From: Diphasiastrum complanatum
Lineage: Eukaryota; Streptophyta; Lycopodiopsida; Lycopodiales; Lycopodiaceae
Direction: 5' to 3'
DNA: 64,000 nt
NCBI GenBank assembly: GCA_029204225.1
Contig: CM055113.1
Span: forward strand, 11,676,234 to 11,740,233
In this document: positions 11,072 to 21,499 of the stretch, in pieces
How positions within the stretch are numbered: position 1 is the first letter of the stretch
How the letters are laid out: every line of letters begins with the position of its first letter
Notes under the pieces: model-generated
The model's database searches: none
Seen by the model: only the letters and a program-made list of their open reading frames with translations
Told to the model about the DNA's origin: nothing
Program-made: the position numbers and the translations under genes

Positions 11072-11500
11072 TCATTGTTTCTCCCATAAGCAAACCTTCG
11101 GGTAGTCTCGCGAGTAGGGAGTCTTAAGCATGTGATGTGGAGCTGTGAGAGCATGGAGCCGTGTGGTCAGCGCAGAGCGAACTATTCTTTCGCCTTTTAC
11201 TAAAGAATACCGTGCGCTGGCCACAAACACCGGCCTATCCGATTTTTTGGATAGCTCTGCGACTGCGCGGGGCACCAGCCCAACCAAATCCAACAAGCAA
11301 ACCATGATCTTCTTTCTCATCCGTACTATCCTCTCGGCTCTGTTTCTATGCCAGAGGAGTGATGTTGCGTTGAACCTAAATAAAATTTGGGCTGCCGGAT
11401 CTGAGTGCGAGAAGTTAATCTCCGTTTGCCCCCAGAGCAGCTTGTGAATGGATAGGAGGATTTTAGTTCTGTCCTTGTAGTAGCTGCTTTTCATTTGCAC
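11072..11500 (-). other. GC-richer patch, possibly organelle-derived
   Basis: A 142-codon minus-strand frame stands out because its base composition is higher in GC than the flanks. Its middle (LVKGERIVRSALTTRLH) reminds me of small hypothetical frames in plant mitochondrial DNA and their nuclear copies. I cannot name a gene, and this association is from memory. If right, the segment is a nuclear insert of mitochondrial DNA of about 0.4 kb. If wrong, it is an unassigned frame without start-site support. Confidence 0.3.
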
Positions 11501-12340
11501 AACAAATGGGCCTATTTTCTTAAACTAGCTACTTACTATGTGCTTGATCATCATCAGGGTCAAATAGCTTCCAGGCTCTGTTACTGCTGCTGCTGCTGTT
11601 GTTGAGGCAGATCTGTTTTAAAGAATATATCAGAATATAGTTAGCCCAGAACTGACCGAATCACGGTTAAGTGAGCGACTATGTGAACGAATATATACTT
11701 ACTGGTTTCAGATGATGCTAACAAACTTCTGAGTGCTTAATGAACTTCGACTAGTTGCAGGAGTTGTTACCTCCATTTGAGCTTAGAATGGGTTTCAACT
11801 CCATCAGAAAATTAAAGATTGAGAGTCATTCTCATACGCATTCATTAATCACGGTCACGTCTGACATGAACCCGACTAAATAGTGCAAATGTATCCCTCT
11901 TTTTCACATCAGCAAATAGGGGCGGACTAATACATCTCAGCTCTATCCTATTTGATTCATCACCCACATCTCAGGACATAACGAAAGTACTCTGCCACTT
12001 TCTTCCAAATTGTTTTAGATTCTTTTAACTAACCTAGCATCAGCAAATAGTATAAGGGGAGCAGGTTGAGTGAAGGGCAGATCAGCCTTCTGTTGTCACG
12101 AATTGTTTTTGAGAGAAAGATGAGGGTGAAGTTTCTGACCGAATGATCCCTTTTCAAGTGGACCTTCCTTATGAAAGGCTCTCTATGTTGTTTGCAAACG
12201 ACCTATTCCTTGCACACAAGTGTGTGCAGCTTCTTAGATGGGTGGAGCTGAATACAAATTCTAGCTGGTCTTAATATAGGCATGCACACCTGATCTCCAA
12301 TCCCTTTTCACACTCTTATAGTGAGCTTGACTGTGCTCCA
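11501..12340. other. No gene seen; short CTG repeat
   Basis: The stretch is non-coding. A short trinucleotide run of CTG/TTG units sits at 11583-11605. Nothing else is supported. Confidence 0.45.
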
Positions 12341-12344
12341 TGTG

Positions 12345-12441
12345 TATTATTCTAAGTTTTGAGGATTGCAATATGTTGTGGCAGCTACCTCATGCTTGCA
12401 CATAGATCAACCCCTTCTAGATTGCCATTGCAACTATATCC
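12345..12441. repeat. Inverted copy of sequence at 25.6-26.1 kb
   Basis: This stretch is the reverse complement of two pieces, 26025-26090 and 25613-25650, joined without the 370 bp that separate them there. It therefore shows the empty-site form of an insertion at 25651-26018. The next bases (12441-12500) match 14659-14720 in direct orientation, which is copia linker sequence, so this is a patchwork junction. Confidence 0.6.
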
Positions 12442-13087
12442 AAGGTCGAGGTTTGAGGAGGAGCCTCCTCAACATATGATTTCAAGGGGATCTTCAAGAT
12501 GGATGGCCAAGTCTTTATGGCTCATCTTTTATGGTAAAGAGAGGCAAGTTTCAGGTGGTATTCACTTCAACATATTCTCTCATGCTTCTCTTTCATTACT
12601 TGATGTACCATCTTGCTTTTATGAGGTTTCTACTTCTCATAGTTGGAGTGAGGTAATGCCTGTCTTGTATCATGCCTCTAGTATGGACATATTACTTGTC
12701 ATTCATGGCTTTGATATGTTTCCAAATTACTTAGAAAGCAAGTGGTTGAGTCATCAAGTGTATGCTCTTGGATTTTGTAAGAGCAAGAATGAGCTTGTTG
12801 CTCATAGTTTGGAAAATCATGTTTTTACATGGTTTGAGGCAATTTGTGAACTTCTCTTGAGATTAAGTGAAGCATCCAAAGATGACACTTACATCCTTGA
12901 GCAAGTATCTAGTCTCAAGAAGATCAAGATTACATTTGATTTCAATATTAGATCCATCATGGATAAAGTTCATAGTATGTGGACTAGTCAAGCTAGTATG
13001 CTTAATCTTGATAATCATCACATTTTTCCATCTTATGATTTTGATCTCTATTATCTTTGTGACTTTATGAGGCATGGAAGCCTTTGA
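12359..13087 (+). CDS. Unidentified 242-codon open frame
   Basis: This is the longest open frame between 10 and 27 kb outside known elements. I do not recognise any domain. Its first 45 codons lie in repeat patchwork: codons 1-28 are antisense to the repeat seen at 25.6-26.1 kb. Codons around SRFEEEPPQHMISRGSSR equal the copia linker at 14670-14720. The remaining 195 codons are hydrophobic-mixed without clear signal peptide or membrane helix, and a Lys-rich stretch SSLKKIKI lies near residue 185. The frame may be chance openness inside a copia deletion derivative rather than a gene. Confidence 0.25.
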   Translation: MRIAICCGSYLMLAHRSTPSRLPLQLYPRSRFEEEPPQHMISRGSSRWMAKSLWLIFYGKERQVSGGIHFNIFSHASLSLLDVPSCFYEVSTSHSWSEVMPVLYHASSMDILLVIHGFDMFPNYLESKWLSHQVYALGFCKSKNELVAHSLENHVFTWFEAICELLLRLSEASKDDTYILEQVSSLKKIKITFDFNIRSIMDKVHSMWTSQASMLNLDNHHIFPSYDFDLYYLCDFMRHGSL

Positions 13088-13660
13088 TTTTTATCATGGT
13101 GCAGCCATCTTCATGCAAATGGATTTTCCAAATCAAAGATCATCATTAAGCATGGAGGAATTGTTTGAAAGCTAGTTTTGTCTAGTTTTTGTAGCAATTT
13201 GTTTCAATCCATTTGCTAGAGCCAATCAAAAGTTATAAGATTTTGAAGAGGGTTAGGTAGGGCACCAAGACCTGTGTGGACTCACTTGGTTTGATCATAT
13301 CTTGCTAGTTTGACAAAAAAAATTCATGAAGAGGCTTGCCAATGTCATCTATTTGAGATCTAGTCATCATTTTGAGGTCATAGCCACTTTCTTTCATACA
13401 ATTGGGTTGTATTTGAGTGATTTGTGGATTATTTGAGTATTTCACACCTACCAAAGATAGTTTGACCCAAACTTTTACTATACTCCATCAATTGATGAGA
13501 GGTTGATCTACTTTGAGAGAGATTGGTAGAGCTAGTGAAATCCATCTCACATTTTGTTGCAAGATCTTGCATAGGAGTTGGTAGTACACCTTTCAAGGAT
13601 CCTATAGTGAGAGAGAAGCAACACTTTAATGTCTAATTCACAAGGAGTCTTCACTATTAC
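13088..13660 (+). other. No gene seen; leader of copia D
   Basis: Non-coding sequence upstream of the gag start at 13661. I find no primer site of the TGGTATCAGAGC type here, so the true 5' end of element D is not recognisable. Confidence 0.4.
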
Positions 13661-14230
13661 ATGGCATCTATGGGTTCCTTTCTATTGGAATCTAGTGAGA
13701 GACTATCTACCTCCAACTATTCTATTTGGAAGGTGAGAATGTAGTCAATCTTGATACTCCAAGATGTGATGGACATTGTACTTGGGATTGAGGAGGAGCC
13801 TCAAGTCTTTCAAGAAGTACAAAAGTATAAGAAGAGAGCTAGGATGGCTCTCCATGATATCAAGATGAATGTCTCTAATGAGATTGTGAGAGAGATTGGT
13901 GCTTGTACTTCAGCCAAGGATGCTTGGGATACTCTCAAAGCAATCTATGAGGCCAAAAATACCTCTAGGCTTCTCACTCTTAGAAATCAAATATTCCAAA
14001 GTTGTCAAAAGAGTGATGAGAGTGCCACTAATTATGTTTTGAGAGTGAAAGACATTCATAGGGAGCTTGCTTGTATTGGAGATTCCATCAAACAAAGTGA
14101 GCTAGTCCAAGTCATACTCAATGGCTTGAAGGATCAATATGAGAATCTTGTCCAATCCTATGCTATCAAGTAGGAGCTACCAACCTTGGAGGCTTTGCAA
14201 GGAGTGCTAATAGATGAAGAATCAAGGCAT
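13661..14230 (+). pseudogene. copia Gag (UBN2-type), nonsense-interrupted
   Basis: An ATG at 13661 opens MASMGSFLLESSERLSTSNYS followed by WKVRM, the typical start of a copia Gag ('NYxxWK'). A TAG at 13742-13744 interrupts it. The frame then resumes and stays open to 14171 through the conserved blocks AKDAWDTLKAIYE and SATNYVLRVKDIHRELACIG. After a second stop it continues to DEESRHENK. Gag forms the virus-like particle of copia elements. Here the zinc knuckle is deleted. Confidence 0.8.
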
Positions 14231-14289
14231 GAGAACAAGCTATTATCACACAAGATGCACATATATTCTTTCTTCAAGATTTATGGTGT

Positions 14290-14564
14290 ATCATTATCTC
14301 CTATTATTCAAAGCATATGTTGAGATGGAATTCTCATTGAAGATCAAAGCTTTGAGGAGTGATGGAGCTCTTGGAGGAAATACACCATATGAAGTATTAT
14401 TCAAGAAGCCTAAGGTTGATTACCTTAGTGTCTTTGTAGGTTCTTGCTTTGCACATATTTCCTTGGAAACAAGGACGATGGATGATCCAAGCTCATGGAT
14501 CATGGTTGGATGCTTATCCACCAAAGAGGCCTATAAAGCCTTATACTCTCTATTTCAAAAGTGA
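14290..14564 (+). pseudogene. copia integrase C-terminal remnant
   Basis: The frame shows LKIKALRSD, the beginning of the second catalytic Asp motif. It then jumps straight into GGNTPYEVLFKKPKVDYL, which normally lies about 60 residues later. This pins an internal deletion that removes the catalytic Asp-to-Glu interval. It ends with STKEAYKAL, the post-core motif. Confidence 0.7.
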
Positions 14565-14759
14565 GTGAGAGGATCTACTTTCAACATTGGAAGGGGTCGA
14601 GATCAAGGCATCTCAAGATGCATCTCAAATCATATCTATTGAAGATCATCAAGATGTGAAGGGGTCGAGGTTTAAGGAGCAGCCTCCTCAACATGTGATT
14701 TCAAGGGGATCTTCAAGACAAAAGAGCCTCAAATGTTTAGGAAATGACTCTGGCAAAGT

Positions 14760-15431
14760 GTGGGACAACCCTAAAAGAGATTTAAGGGCACCTTCTATTT
14801 TTCTCCTTTTTCGCAAAAAACTCGACAGTGTCGCCTGTGGCTTTTTTTAGTTCATTTTTGTAGAGCTACACTTTTGGTTCATTTATGGAGACATAACGTT
14901 TACGACCAATTTTACCATTTATCAGCAATCAATGAAAAGGATTGGATGGATGCCAGCTGATCACCACAATTCATGACCTAATTTCTTAGTCATTTTAGCT
15001 GCTCAGAGATAGCATAGAGTACACGGCTTCGATTCGCAACTTATTGTACTCATTTTTTTTCTGTTACGTTTTCATAAAAATCAATACTATCGTTCATTGC
15101 GTTCAGTTTTTGTCTCAGAATGTATGCATTTCTTTTTTTCTTCGCGACTAATTATTTGTCTGATATTTCGATGCTTGATTGTTTGGCCACGTAATCACTA
15201 TAGTACTGGCGATCTCAAAGTTAGTTACTCTAAGTTCAAACATGATTTCTATCACTATTGTTTTGTTTGAAATTGATAGGCGTAGTTATGCATTGTGAAA
15301 GAGGAAGATAGTTTATTCCGCCATGCACGAAAAATTTTCTTTCTAGACACTCGAATTATTTTCATTCGTTTCTTTTTCGAGTGCATTTTTTTTTCTAGCT
15401 AGACCTATCTTCTACACACCACTTTTCGACA
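14760..15431 (+). repeat. 5' LTR of copia element B
   Basis: The right end is secure: the last 150 bp (15282-15431, ending TTTTCGACA) recur at 17258-17409, and a primer site follows at once. The left end is not visible by eye, because the other LTR is truncated and no target duplication was found. The start coordinate is a guess. The sequence is T-rich with no coding frame. Confidence 0.6.
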
Positions 15432-15443
15432 TGGTATCAGAGC
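15432..15443 (+). promoter_or_regulatory. Primer-binding site of copia B
   Basis: TGGTATCAGAGC abuts the LTR end CGACA at 15431, with no spacer. It is complementary to initiator Met tRNA. A degenerate repeat of it (ATATCAGAGCGAA) follows at 15478. Confidence 0.85.
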
Positions 15444-15638
15444 GAATTTCACTACTTCTTTATCTGATTCCAACATAATATCAGAGCGAAAGCTCTAATA
15501 CTTGATATCTTTCACGATATCAAATTGATATCATACTCTTCAGTTCTTTTCAACCTTTCAATATCAGAGAATTGATTTTCTATTGTTGGCATTACCACAT
15601 CTTAGCGTCATCGATACAAACGACAAACTAAGTTCCAG

Positions 15639-16254
15639 ATGGATTATCAAAGTATAGTCGGTCTTATCGTAGACAGGCTGAATGGATCCAATTATCATTT
15701 GTGGAAATTTAAGATGAAGACCTTGCTAAGAAGTAAAACCTGAAGATGACGACTCAAAGTGGAAATTGAAGGACGATAAAGCTTTCATGCTTATTATCCT
15801 CAATATATCAGATACACAAATTGGACACGTAGCTGAAGCTAAAACGTCAAAAGACGTTTGAGACATTTTGAACTCACTATATGACGTGAGGGACATAACT
15901 ACTAAGTTACATCTACGAAGGAAATTCTTCACATTCAAAATGTCTACTGATGATTCTCTTCAGAGTCACATTAGCCAGTTTAAGAATCTCTTACAACAGA
16001 TGGCCGCTGTCGGATCAGTCATAGACGATCAAGATGCAATTATGACATTGCTTTCAAGCTTGCCCTCTACATATGAGAACTGGGTGACGATCATATTGAC
16101 ACACTTAGGTTTAACTCTTACTAGAGTTATCACTATGTTGTTGCAAGAAGATAATCGAAGAAGTCAAGACACTCTCAGGCTCTATATGTCAACAAAGGCT
16201 CGAAGCGACAAAAGTAGAAAAGCTCCAAGAAGGCTGCAACGAATCAAAAGCTGA
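15639..16254 (+). pseudogene. copia B Gag, frameshifted
   Basis: An ATG at 15639 begins MDYQSIVGLIVDRLNGSNYH followed by LWKFKM. A frameshift near 15735 and a TGG-to-TGA change at 15857 (before DILNSLYDV) break the frame. From 15868 it is open through the conserved region MSTDDSLQSHISQFK and LPSTYENW to 16254. It is the same family as copia A at 1830-2290, where decay is heavier. The product would be the capsid protein. Confidence 0.8.
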
Positions 16255-16822
16255 CTCAAGGTCAAGAACAATTATCGAATCCACAATCGAAGAAGATATT
16301 TTGCAGGTATTGCAAGCGCAATAATCATGAGATCAAGGATTGCCAAATTCTCCAAGCGAAATGCAGCCGAGCAACCTGATCAACAAGCAAACGTAGTTTC
16401 ATCATCTCCCCAGGTCGAAGTGGACGAAGGTGCATTCATGGTCAAAGATAAAAGCGCATTTTTGGATGATTCATTGTTTCCTGGATTCTGGAGCAACTCA
16501 GCATATGACCAATCAACGTGAGATCTTCAACTCCTACTCACCTTACAGCATGAAGAAATTTGTACATCTTGGTGACAATAGTACTCACACTACTGAAGGT
16601 GAAGGTACTGTAAGATTGCGGTTCAACCATGATGAATTCAAATTTCTATCAAAGGTCTTATATATTCCTAAACTCTCTACAAATCTGCTATCAGTGAGTA
16701 GAATTACAGATTTAGGTCACAACGTAGAATTTGAATCTAATCAATGCAAAATGATTGATAGGAGTAATAAAATCCTTGCACTCGGCAAGAGACATGGTTA
16801 CTTTGGCACACTGTTATTCTGA
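16255..16822 (+). pseudogene. copia B zinc knuckle and protease
   Basis: The CCHC zinc knuckle FCRYCKRNNHEIKDC is fully intact near 16298-16345, but in a different frame from the surrounding open pieces. The protease follows at 16430-16822 with CFLDSGATQHMTN (active-site DSG) and the downstream VLYIPKLSTNLLSVSRITDLG block. At least one frameshift separates knuckle and protease. In a live element, both would sit in one polyprotein. Confidence 0.8.
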
Positions 16823-17276
16823 GTTTAGGCGAGTCTTGAAAACCTCTGTTCTAGTCAATAAAGCATTACTATGGCATCATTGCTTAGGACACTTGAATCA
16901 TGCATTTGTTATGAACATGTCCAGACAATCCATGGTTCTTGATCTCAACTATCCTTCTAGTAAGGTCGATCTCCCTGTTTGTCATAGCTGCATCTTTGGA
17001 AAGCAGGCTAGGATTCCTTTTAGATCAAACCATATGCATGCAGCAAAACATCTGTTAGATGTTGTTCATACAGATATATGTGGACCTATGCAAACTCCCT
17101 CATTGCTAAATGCAAAATACTTCATTACCTTTATTGATGAATTTTCTAGAAGAATAGTTGTTTATTTCTTAAAAAAAATATCAGAGGCTTTCATCAAATT
17201 CAGACAATTCAAAGAGCATGCTGAGAATCAAACTAGCAAACGAATCAAAGCACTAAGGCATAGTCATGCATTGTGA
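16823..17276 (+). pseudogene. copia B integrase N-terminal half
   Basis: The frame contains the GAG-pre-integrase zinc-binding region (WHHCLGHLNH ... VCHSCIFGKQ) and the first catalytic aspartate in VHTDICGPMQTP. It proceeds to NQTSKRIKALR and then leaves the family sequence at 17256, just before the expected SDNGGE. There it runs into the tail of an LTR. The deletion therefore joined mid-integrase to the 3' LTR, removing the rest of pol. Confidence 0.8.
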
Positions 17277-17409
17277 AAGAGGAAGATAGTTTATTCCGCC
17301 ATGCACGAAAAGTTTTTTTTCTAGACACTCGAATTATTTTCATTCGTTTCTTTTTAGAGTTCGTTTTCTTTTCAAGCTAGACCTATCTTCTGCACACCAC
17401 TTTTCGACA
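17258..17409 (+). repeat. Truncated 3' LTR of copia B
   Basis: These 152 bp match the end of the 5' LTR (15282-15431) with a few changes, ending in CGACA. The remainder of the 3' LTR and the 3' two-thirds of pol are gone. The first bases after it (CTATT) would be the target duplication, but I cannot find the partner. Confidence 0.75.
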
Positions 17410-18770
17410 CTATTCCTAATCCCCATTCTTATTCTTTATTTAATTTTTCTGAAACATTTGTTCCTACATACCCTGTTTCTTCACTTTTCTCCTCTCCACC
17501 ACCTCGTAGTAGATTATTGGGCCCATCTAAAGGTCCAATTGACATGTACAAAGCCCGATGAGACGAGTTCCTACAACAGCTCCATTCCCCCGGTGCAGCG
17601 TACAATTTGATAAACCCACCTCCTCCTAAACCTGTCATTCTTATGCCTCTCTCTCCGGATCACTCCATCCTTGACACTCTAGAAACTAACACTAATATTG
17701 GTGGTGATGATGACTTCCTGGCAGATCTGCCGGAAACCAGAAGATTCTCGCCCAGGCAAGATATGGGCGCAGTTGAGCCATCTACAAGTGAGCGGACTAA
17801 AGAAAGTGATACGGGCACTAAGGCCCTGGACGACTACTTGGCAAGGCCACCACAACGACGTAGGGCAGCCTCACCTACCATGCCAAAGAATAATATAGTA
17901 GATACCAAGGAATCAAAAAAGTTTGAAAGAAAATATCCTCCCAACATGAGGGGAGGCAGAGAGAAAATCGATCAAAGCCAATATTCCACAAGGGCTGAGA
18001 TCATTGCTGTGCTGCAACCGCAACCTGAATGGCAGAGCAAAGTTCTAAGGGATCGCAGGCGGCTGCAGGAATACCTAAGGGCACCGATGTGGAAAAGAAT
18101 TGATCCCTTTTACATGCCGCTCAAACGAAGAAATCTCTGGCCTGCAGAGCGACCACGGGTCGAAGTGGTGAACTGGCCAGTAATTTCAAGAATCTCAAGC
18201 AATATCTCATTGGATAACCTGAGCTATAGTTGTTGGATTTCGGGCACAAGTACAAGACCAACGCCGATCTGTGTGTGCAAGAAAGCGCCGAATATTGTTG
18301 TTTCATAGCTTTTTGATGTAGCAAGAGTGTTTTTGGGATTGCGGCTTGGATCCAATAAGGATCAATTCCAACATGGCTCTCCAATCGGAGGAAGACCATG
18401 AGATGATGGCCCAACTTTACTACAGAGCAGCCTTCATGTCATTGCGATATGTCACTATGATAGAAGACTGGCAGAAAATGGGCTTCATAAAAAAGATACA
18501 AGATTACCTGGGGCCGTTATCCTATGGAAGTAAATTATGCTTGCAAGTCTTCGAGGCCTTGGGAAGAAAAATGCGCCAGTAGAAACAATTGGCAAGGTGA
18601 CGAGGCAAGCAGGGCTCGCAAGAGGTTCTCAAGAGGGCTGGAATGTAGCGACCATTGAGAAATCTCCATTTCTGCGGAACAGTTTTGAAAATAATAAGCA
18701 CTTGGTTTTACGGAATCGAACGAAGATCCACGCTTTTTCAAGTGCCAAGCGGAACGTCATCATTTGATAG
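17410..18770 (+). pseudogene. Unidentified decayed coding sequence
   Basis: A reading frame runs with one TGA from about 17420, past PPPRSRLLGPSKGP, into an open stretch of 233 codons (17607-18308). It is Pro-rich and Arg-rich, with PPQRRRAASP near residue 83. After a frameshift it continues through FGHKYKTNADLCVQESAEYC to a 78-codon piece at 18346-18582 with an acidic and helical look (SEEDHEMMAQLYYRAAFM). I do not recognise the family. It has no copia or gypsy motif and sits between two copia relics. A host gene fragment, a retroelement Gag of unknown type or an old viral insert are all possible. Confidence 0.35.
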
Positions 18771-18774
18771 ATTC

Positions 18775-20388
18775 CAAAAGAAAAAAGAAACAAGCCCGAT
18801 GATAAATCAGAGCAAACGATCATGGTCGGGTACTCAAATGGAACACAAGTGTACAAACTCTACAACCCAACCACGAAAAAGGTTGTTTCGAGTAGAGATG
18901 TGAAGTTCGATGAGTCCACATTCCCTGGACTAAAAGATAAAAGAGGCCATGAGATCTTCATACTGCTGCCAATTCAAGAGGGAGATCGAGGATGGATGTC
19001 AATTAGAATGTTGAGCCACAGACTCCAGAGCAGCAGGAAGCAGAAGATCAACCTCACGAACAAGAAACATTCGAACAGCGACGAAACAAATTCAGAAGGT
19101 CAACAAGACAAAGAAGACCTCCAGACCATTACACTGACAATCTTCAGTGGAGCAAAGACACACAATTCGAGTACTACAGCTTCACTGAAGAGCCAACAAC
19201 ATACCAAGAAGCTGTCCAGAGTCCAGAGGGAGAATTCTGGAAGTAGACAATGTTAGAGGAGATCAAGTCGATGAGGTGAAACGAGACATGGATACTAGGG
19301 CCACTGCCAGAAAACAAAAAGATTGTCAACTGCAAGTGGGTGTACAAGAAGAAAATGAAATCAGATGGCACCGTTGGCCGTTACAAGTCAAGGCTTGTTG
19401 CGAAGGGCTACACACAAAGATATGGTGTTGATTATTTCGACACATATTCACCGATGGTCAAGATGACAAGCATACGACTACTCCTTGCATACGCCACACA
19501 GCACAATCTGAAAATTCACCAGATTGATGTGAAGACAGCCTTTCTCCACGGAGATCTAGAGGAAGAAATCTTCATGAAGTAGCCTGAAGGATTTGAAGAT
19601 CCCGACAATTGACAATATGTCTGTCGGTTGCAGAGATGCATTTATGGTCTAAAACATGCATCATGAGCTTGGTATAAGAAGCTCGATAGTCTTCTGAAGT
19701 CTCTAGACTTCAATCCTACACAACCGGACTATAATGTCTACATAAAAAGAGTAGGAAAAGATTTTGTGATATTGACTATTTTCGTGGATGATTCCCTGAT
19801 GATAGAAAATTCCTTGATGCTGATCAAAGACACAAAGAGTCAGATTTCTGAAAACTATGAAATCACAGGTCTAGGAGAAGCAACAAAATGCGTCAGGCTG
19901 GAGATCAGAAGAGATCGAATAAAAGGCGAAATGCACTTGAGTTAGTTTGAATATGCCTACCAAAAGTCAAGCGGTAGTCTGATGTACCTTAAAATTTGTA
20001 GCAGACCCGATCTAGCTTTCTCTGTTTACGCCTTAAGCCAATTCTCTTCCCATCCTGGCATGGCACATTGGCAAATGACAAAACGAAGCCTACAATATCT
20101 GAAGGGTACCCAAAATATGGGATTTACCTATAGAGCTGAAAACGAAAGAAAAGGATTCCAGCTGCCCCACTACAGTGATGCAAACTGGGCGAGCTACAAA
20201 GATGACAGCAAGTCCATAACTGGAGGATGTACAATAGCGTACGAAACTGCAATCAGTTGGATATGCAAAAAGAAAACCTTGGTAGCTCAATCTTCTTGCG
20301 AAGCTAAATACGTCGCAGCTTCAAAGGTGGCAAACGAGGTAGTGTGGCTACAGATGATGCTGGAGACAATCGGGATACCACAACCAAC
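18775..20388 (+). mobile_element. Ty1/copia element F, integrase end to RNase H
   Basis: The order is post-integrase domain (18800-18930, IMVGYSNGTQVYKLYNP), acidic linker, reverse transcriptase (19340-19960) and RNase H (19976-20388). Upstream pol and both LTRs are missing. Nonsense codons at 19580 and 19612 and a deletion between RT and RNase H near 19975 kill it. It belongs to the same family as the copy split across 51776-51901 and 57188-57930. Its right edge joins X-family LTR sequence inside a shared ACCAACTTGAAG-like patch. Confidence 0.8.
19340..19975 (+). pseudogene. copia F reverse transcriptase
   Basis: RT blocks are visible: DGTVGRYKSRLVAKGYTQ, the first catalytic Asp in HQIDVKTAFLHGDLEEEIFMK, then a TAG. 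CIYGLKHAS precedes a further stop, followed by the active site ILTIFVDDSLMI (FVDD, a variant of YVDD). The frame ends near FEYAYQK, and about 60 codons expected before GSLMYL are missing. Confidence 0.8.
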
Positions 20389-20392
20389 TTGA
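19976..20392 (+). pseudogene. copia F RNase H domain
   Basis: An open frame of 136 codons covers SGSLMYLKICSRPDLAFSVYA, then the RNase H catalytic Asp in HYSDANWASYKDDSKS and the Glu in AQSSCEAKYVAAS. It stops when the sequence switches to the X LTR at about 20389. This domain would remove the RNA strand during cDNA synthesis. Confidence 0.8.
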
Positions 20393-21487
20393 AGTTCCGA
20401 AACCAACATTGAGATCCAACCTAGCGCCATGCCAGATCGGGGGTCCCGATGTGGGTGACTTCCCTCCGTGCCAGCCGCCCGACATACATCAAACTTAGCC
20501 AACTCGAAGCTTCGTTACAAACAAGTAACATCCATTCCAAGCAAGCGGCCTAACTTACATTAGACCTAACCAACTGAAAGCTTCGTTACGAGCGCTGGAA
20601 GCCAACCTGGCGCCACGCCAGACTGGATAGCCATAAACAGGTAACTTCCACCCAAGCAAGCCATCCAACTCAGCCGACATGTTAGAGCCCGTTCGCCAAG
20701 AGCTTAACCCATTCACGTTCATGCAAGGAACACTCAAAACCACAAGCCGCAACAAATATGGAGACAACCATTTCTTGGACCAAATGGTCCCGATAGCATA
20801 CCGCTGGTGCCACGGACCGAATGGTCCCGACGGCATACCGCTGGCGTCCCTGGATATGACCCTTAGCTATGTGCCAAATTAAAAAGTTTGAAGCGGCCTT
20901 ACAACTGGCGCTTTTACCGAACACTGAAACCTAGAAGGTAATCAGAGTCAGTTTGAGAAAAAACCCACTTTATTGATAAATCTGAGAAGGTTACATTTCA
21001 AGTGTGTGACCGACCCTAGTCTCCGGGGCGCTGGCATGCCAAGGCGAGTGCCAGGACAACATTCCATCAAGGGAGGCTGAGACTTGGTTGGAGCTCGCCC
21101 TGAGTCGCAACCTGCACTCCCCTATAGTATTGGTGGGATTCGGCACCTCTCCTCATACCAAGTACTCTACCCAGGCTGGTAAAGCAAGTTTTATCTCTCT
21201 AGGATTTTCTCTCTCTAGAAAGTCATTTTCTCTCTCTAGAATTTATTGATCCTCAGGCTTCCTTTAATCATGCCTAGATCTTGTGAGGTGATTGCACATC
21301 GATCTGAGCTCTCTGGACTTCGCTAGAACCGATCAAAGATTTTCAGCCATAGGAACTTGGTGCCGGCTGGATTCTGGTCACAGTGGCACCGGTTGGCGTC
21401 GGGAGCAGCAGGGGCGCTGCTGGCGCCGGGGACAATGCTGACGCCATTGGCGCTGGAAGTAAAGCTTGTAAAGGTAGCTTTACAACA
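20389..21487 (-). repeat. X-family LTR, 3'-truncated
   Basis: On the minus strand this LTR begins TGTTGTAAAGCTACC (right end, 21487) and runs leftward until cut at 20389. It has the internal doublet of the GGTATGCCGTCGGGACC type at about 20770-20845, and the degenerate GGTTAAGT/CTTGCTT units at 20520-20690. It lacks the last ~100 bp of the complete LTR. Confidence 0.85.
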
Positions 21488-21499
21488 TCCACCCCACCT

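Larger units (their letters stand above)
13661..14750 (+). mobile_element. Ty1/copia element D, internal deletion derivative
   Basis: Gag (13661-14230) is joined almost directly to the integrase C-terminus (about 14310-14560) and the post-integrase linker (14575-14735). Most of the protease-integrase part and all of RT/RNase H are missing. The linker contains the FKEQPPQHVISRGSSR stretch shared with 12450-12500. It belongs to a different copia family from elements A and B, judged by its gag. Nonsense codons at 13742 and 14171 add to its inactivity. Confidence 0.75.

Noticed and set aside
14821-15431. Exact left boundary and target duplication of copia B
   Set aside because: The base string after the 3' remnant is CTATT, and the same word occurs at 14795. 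No TG start follows it, so I do not claim a duplication.
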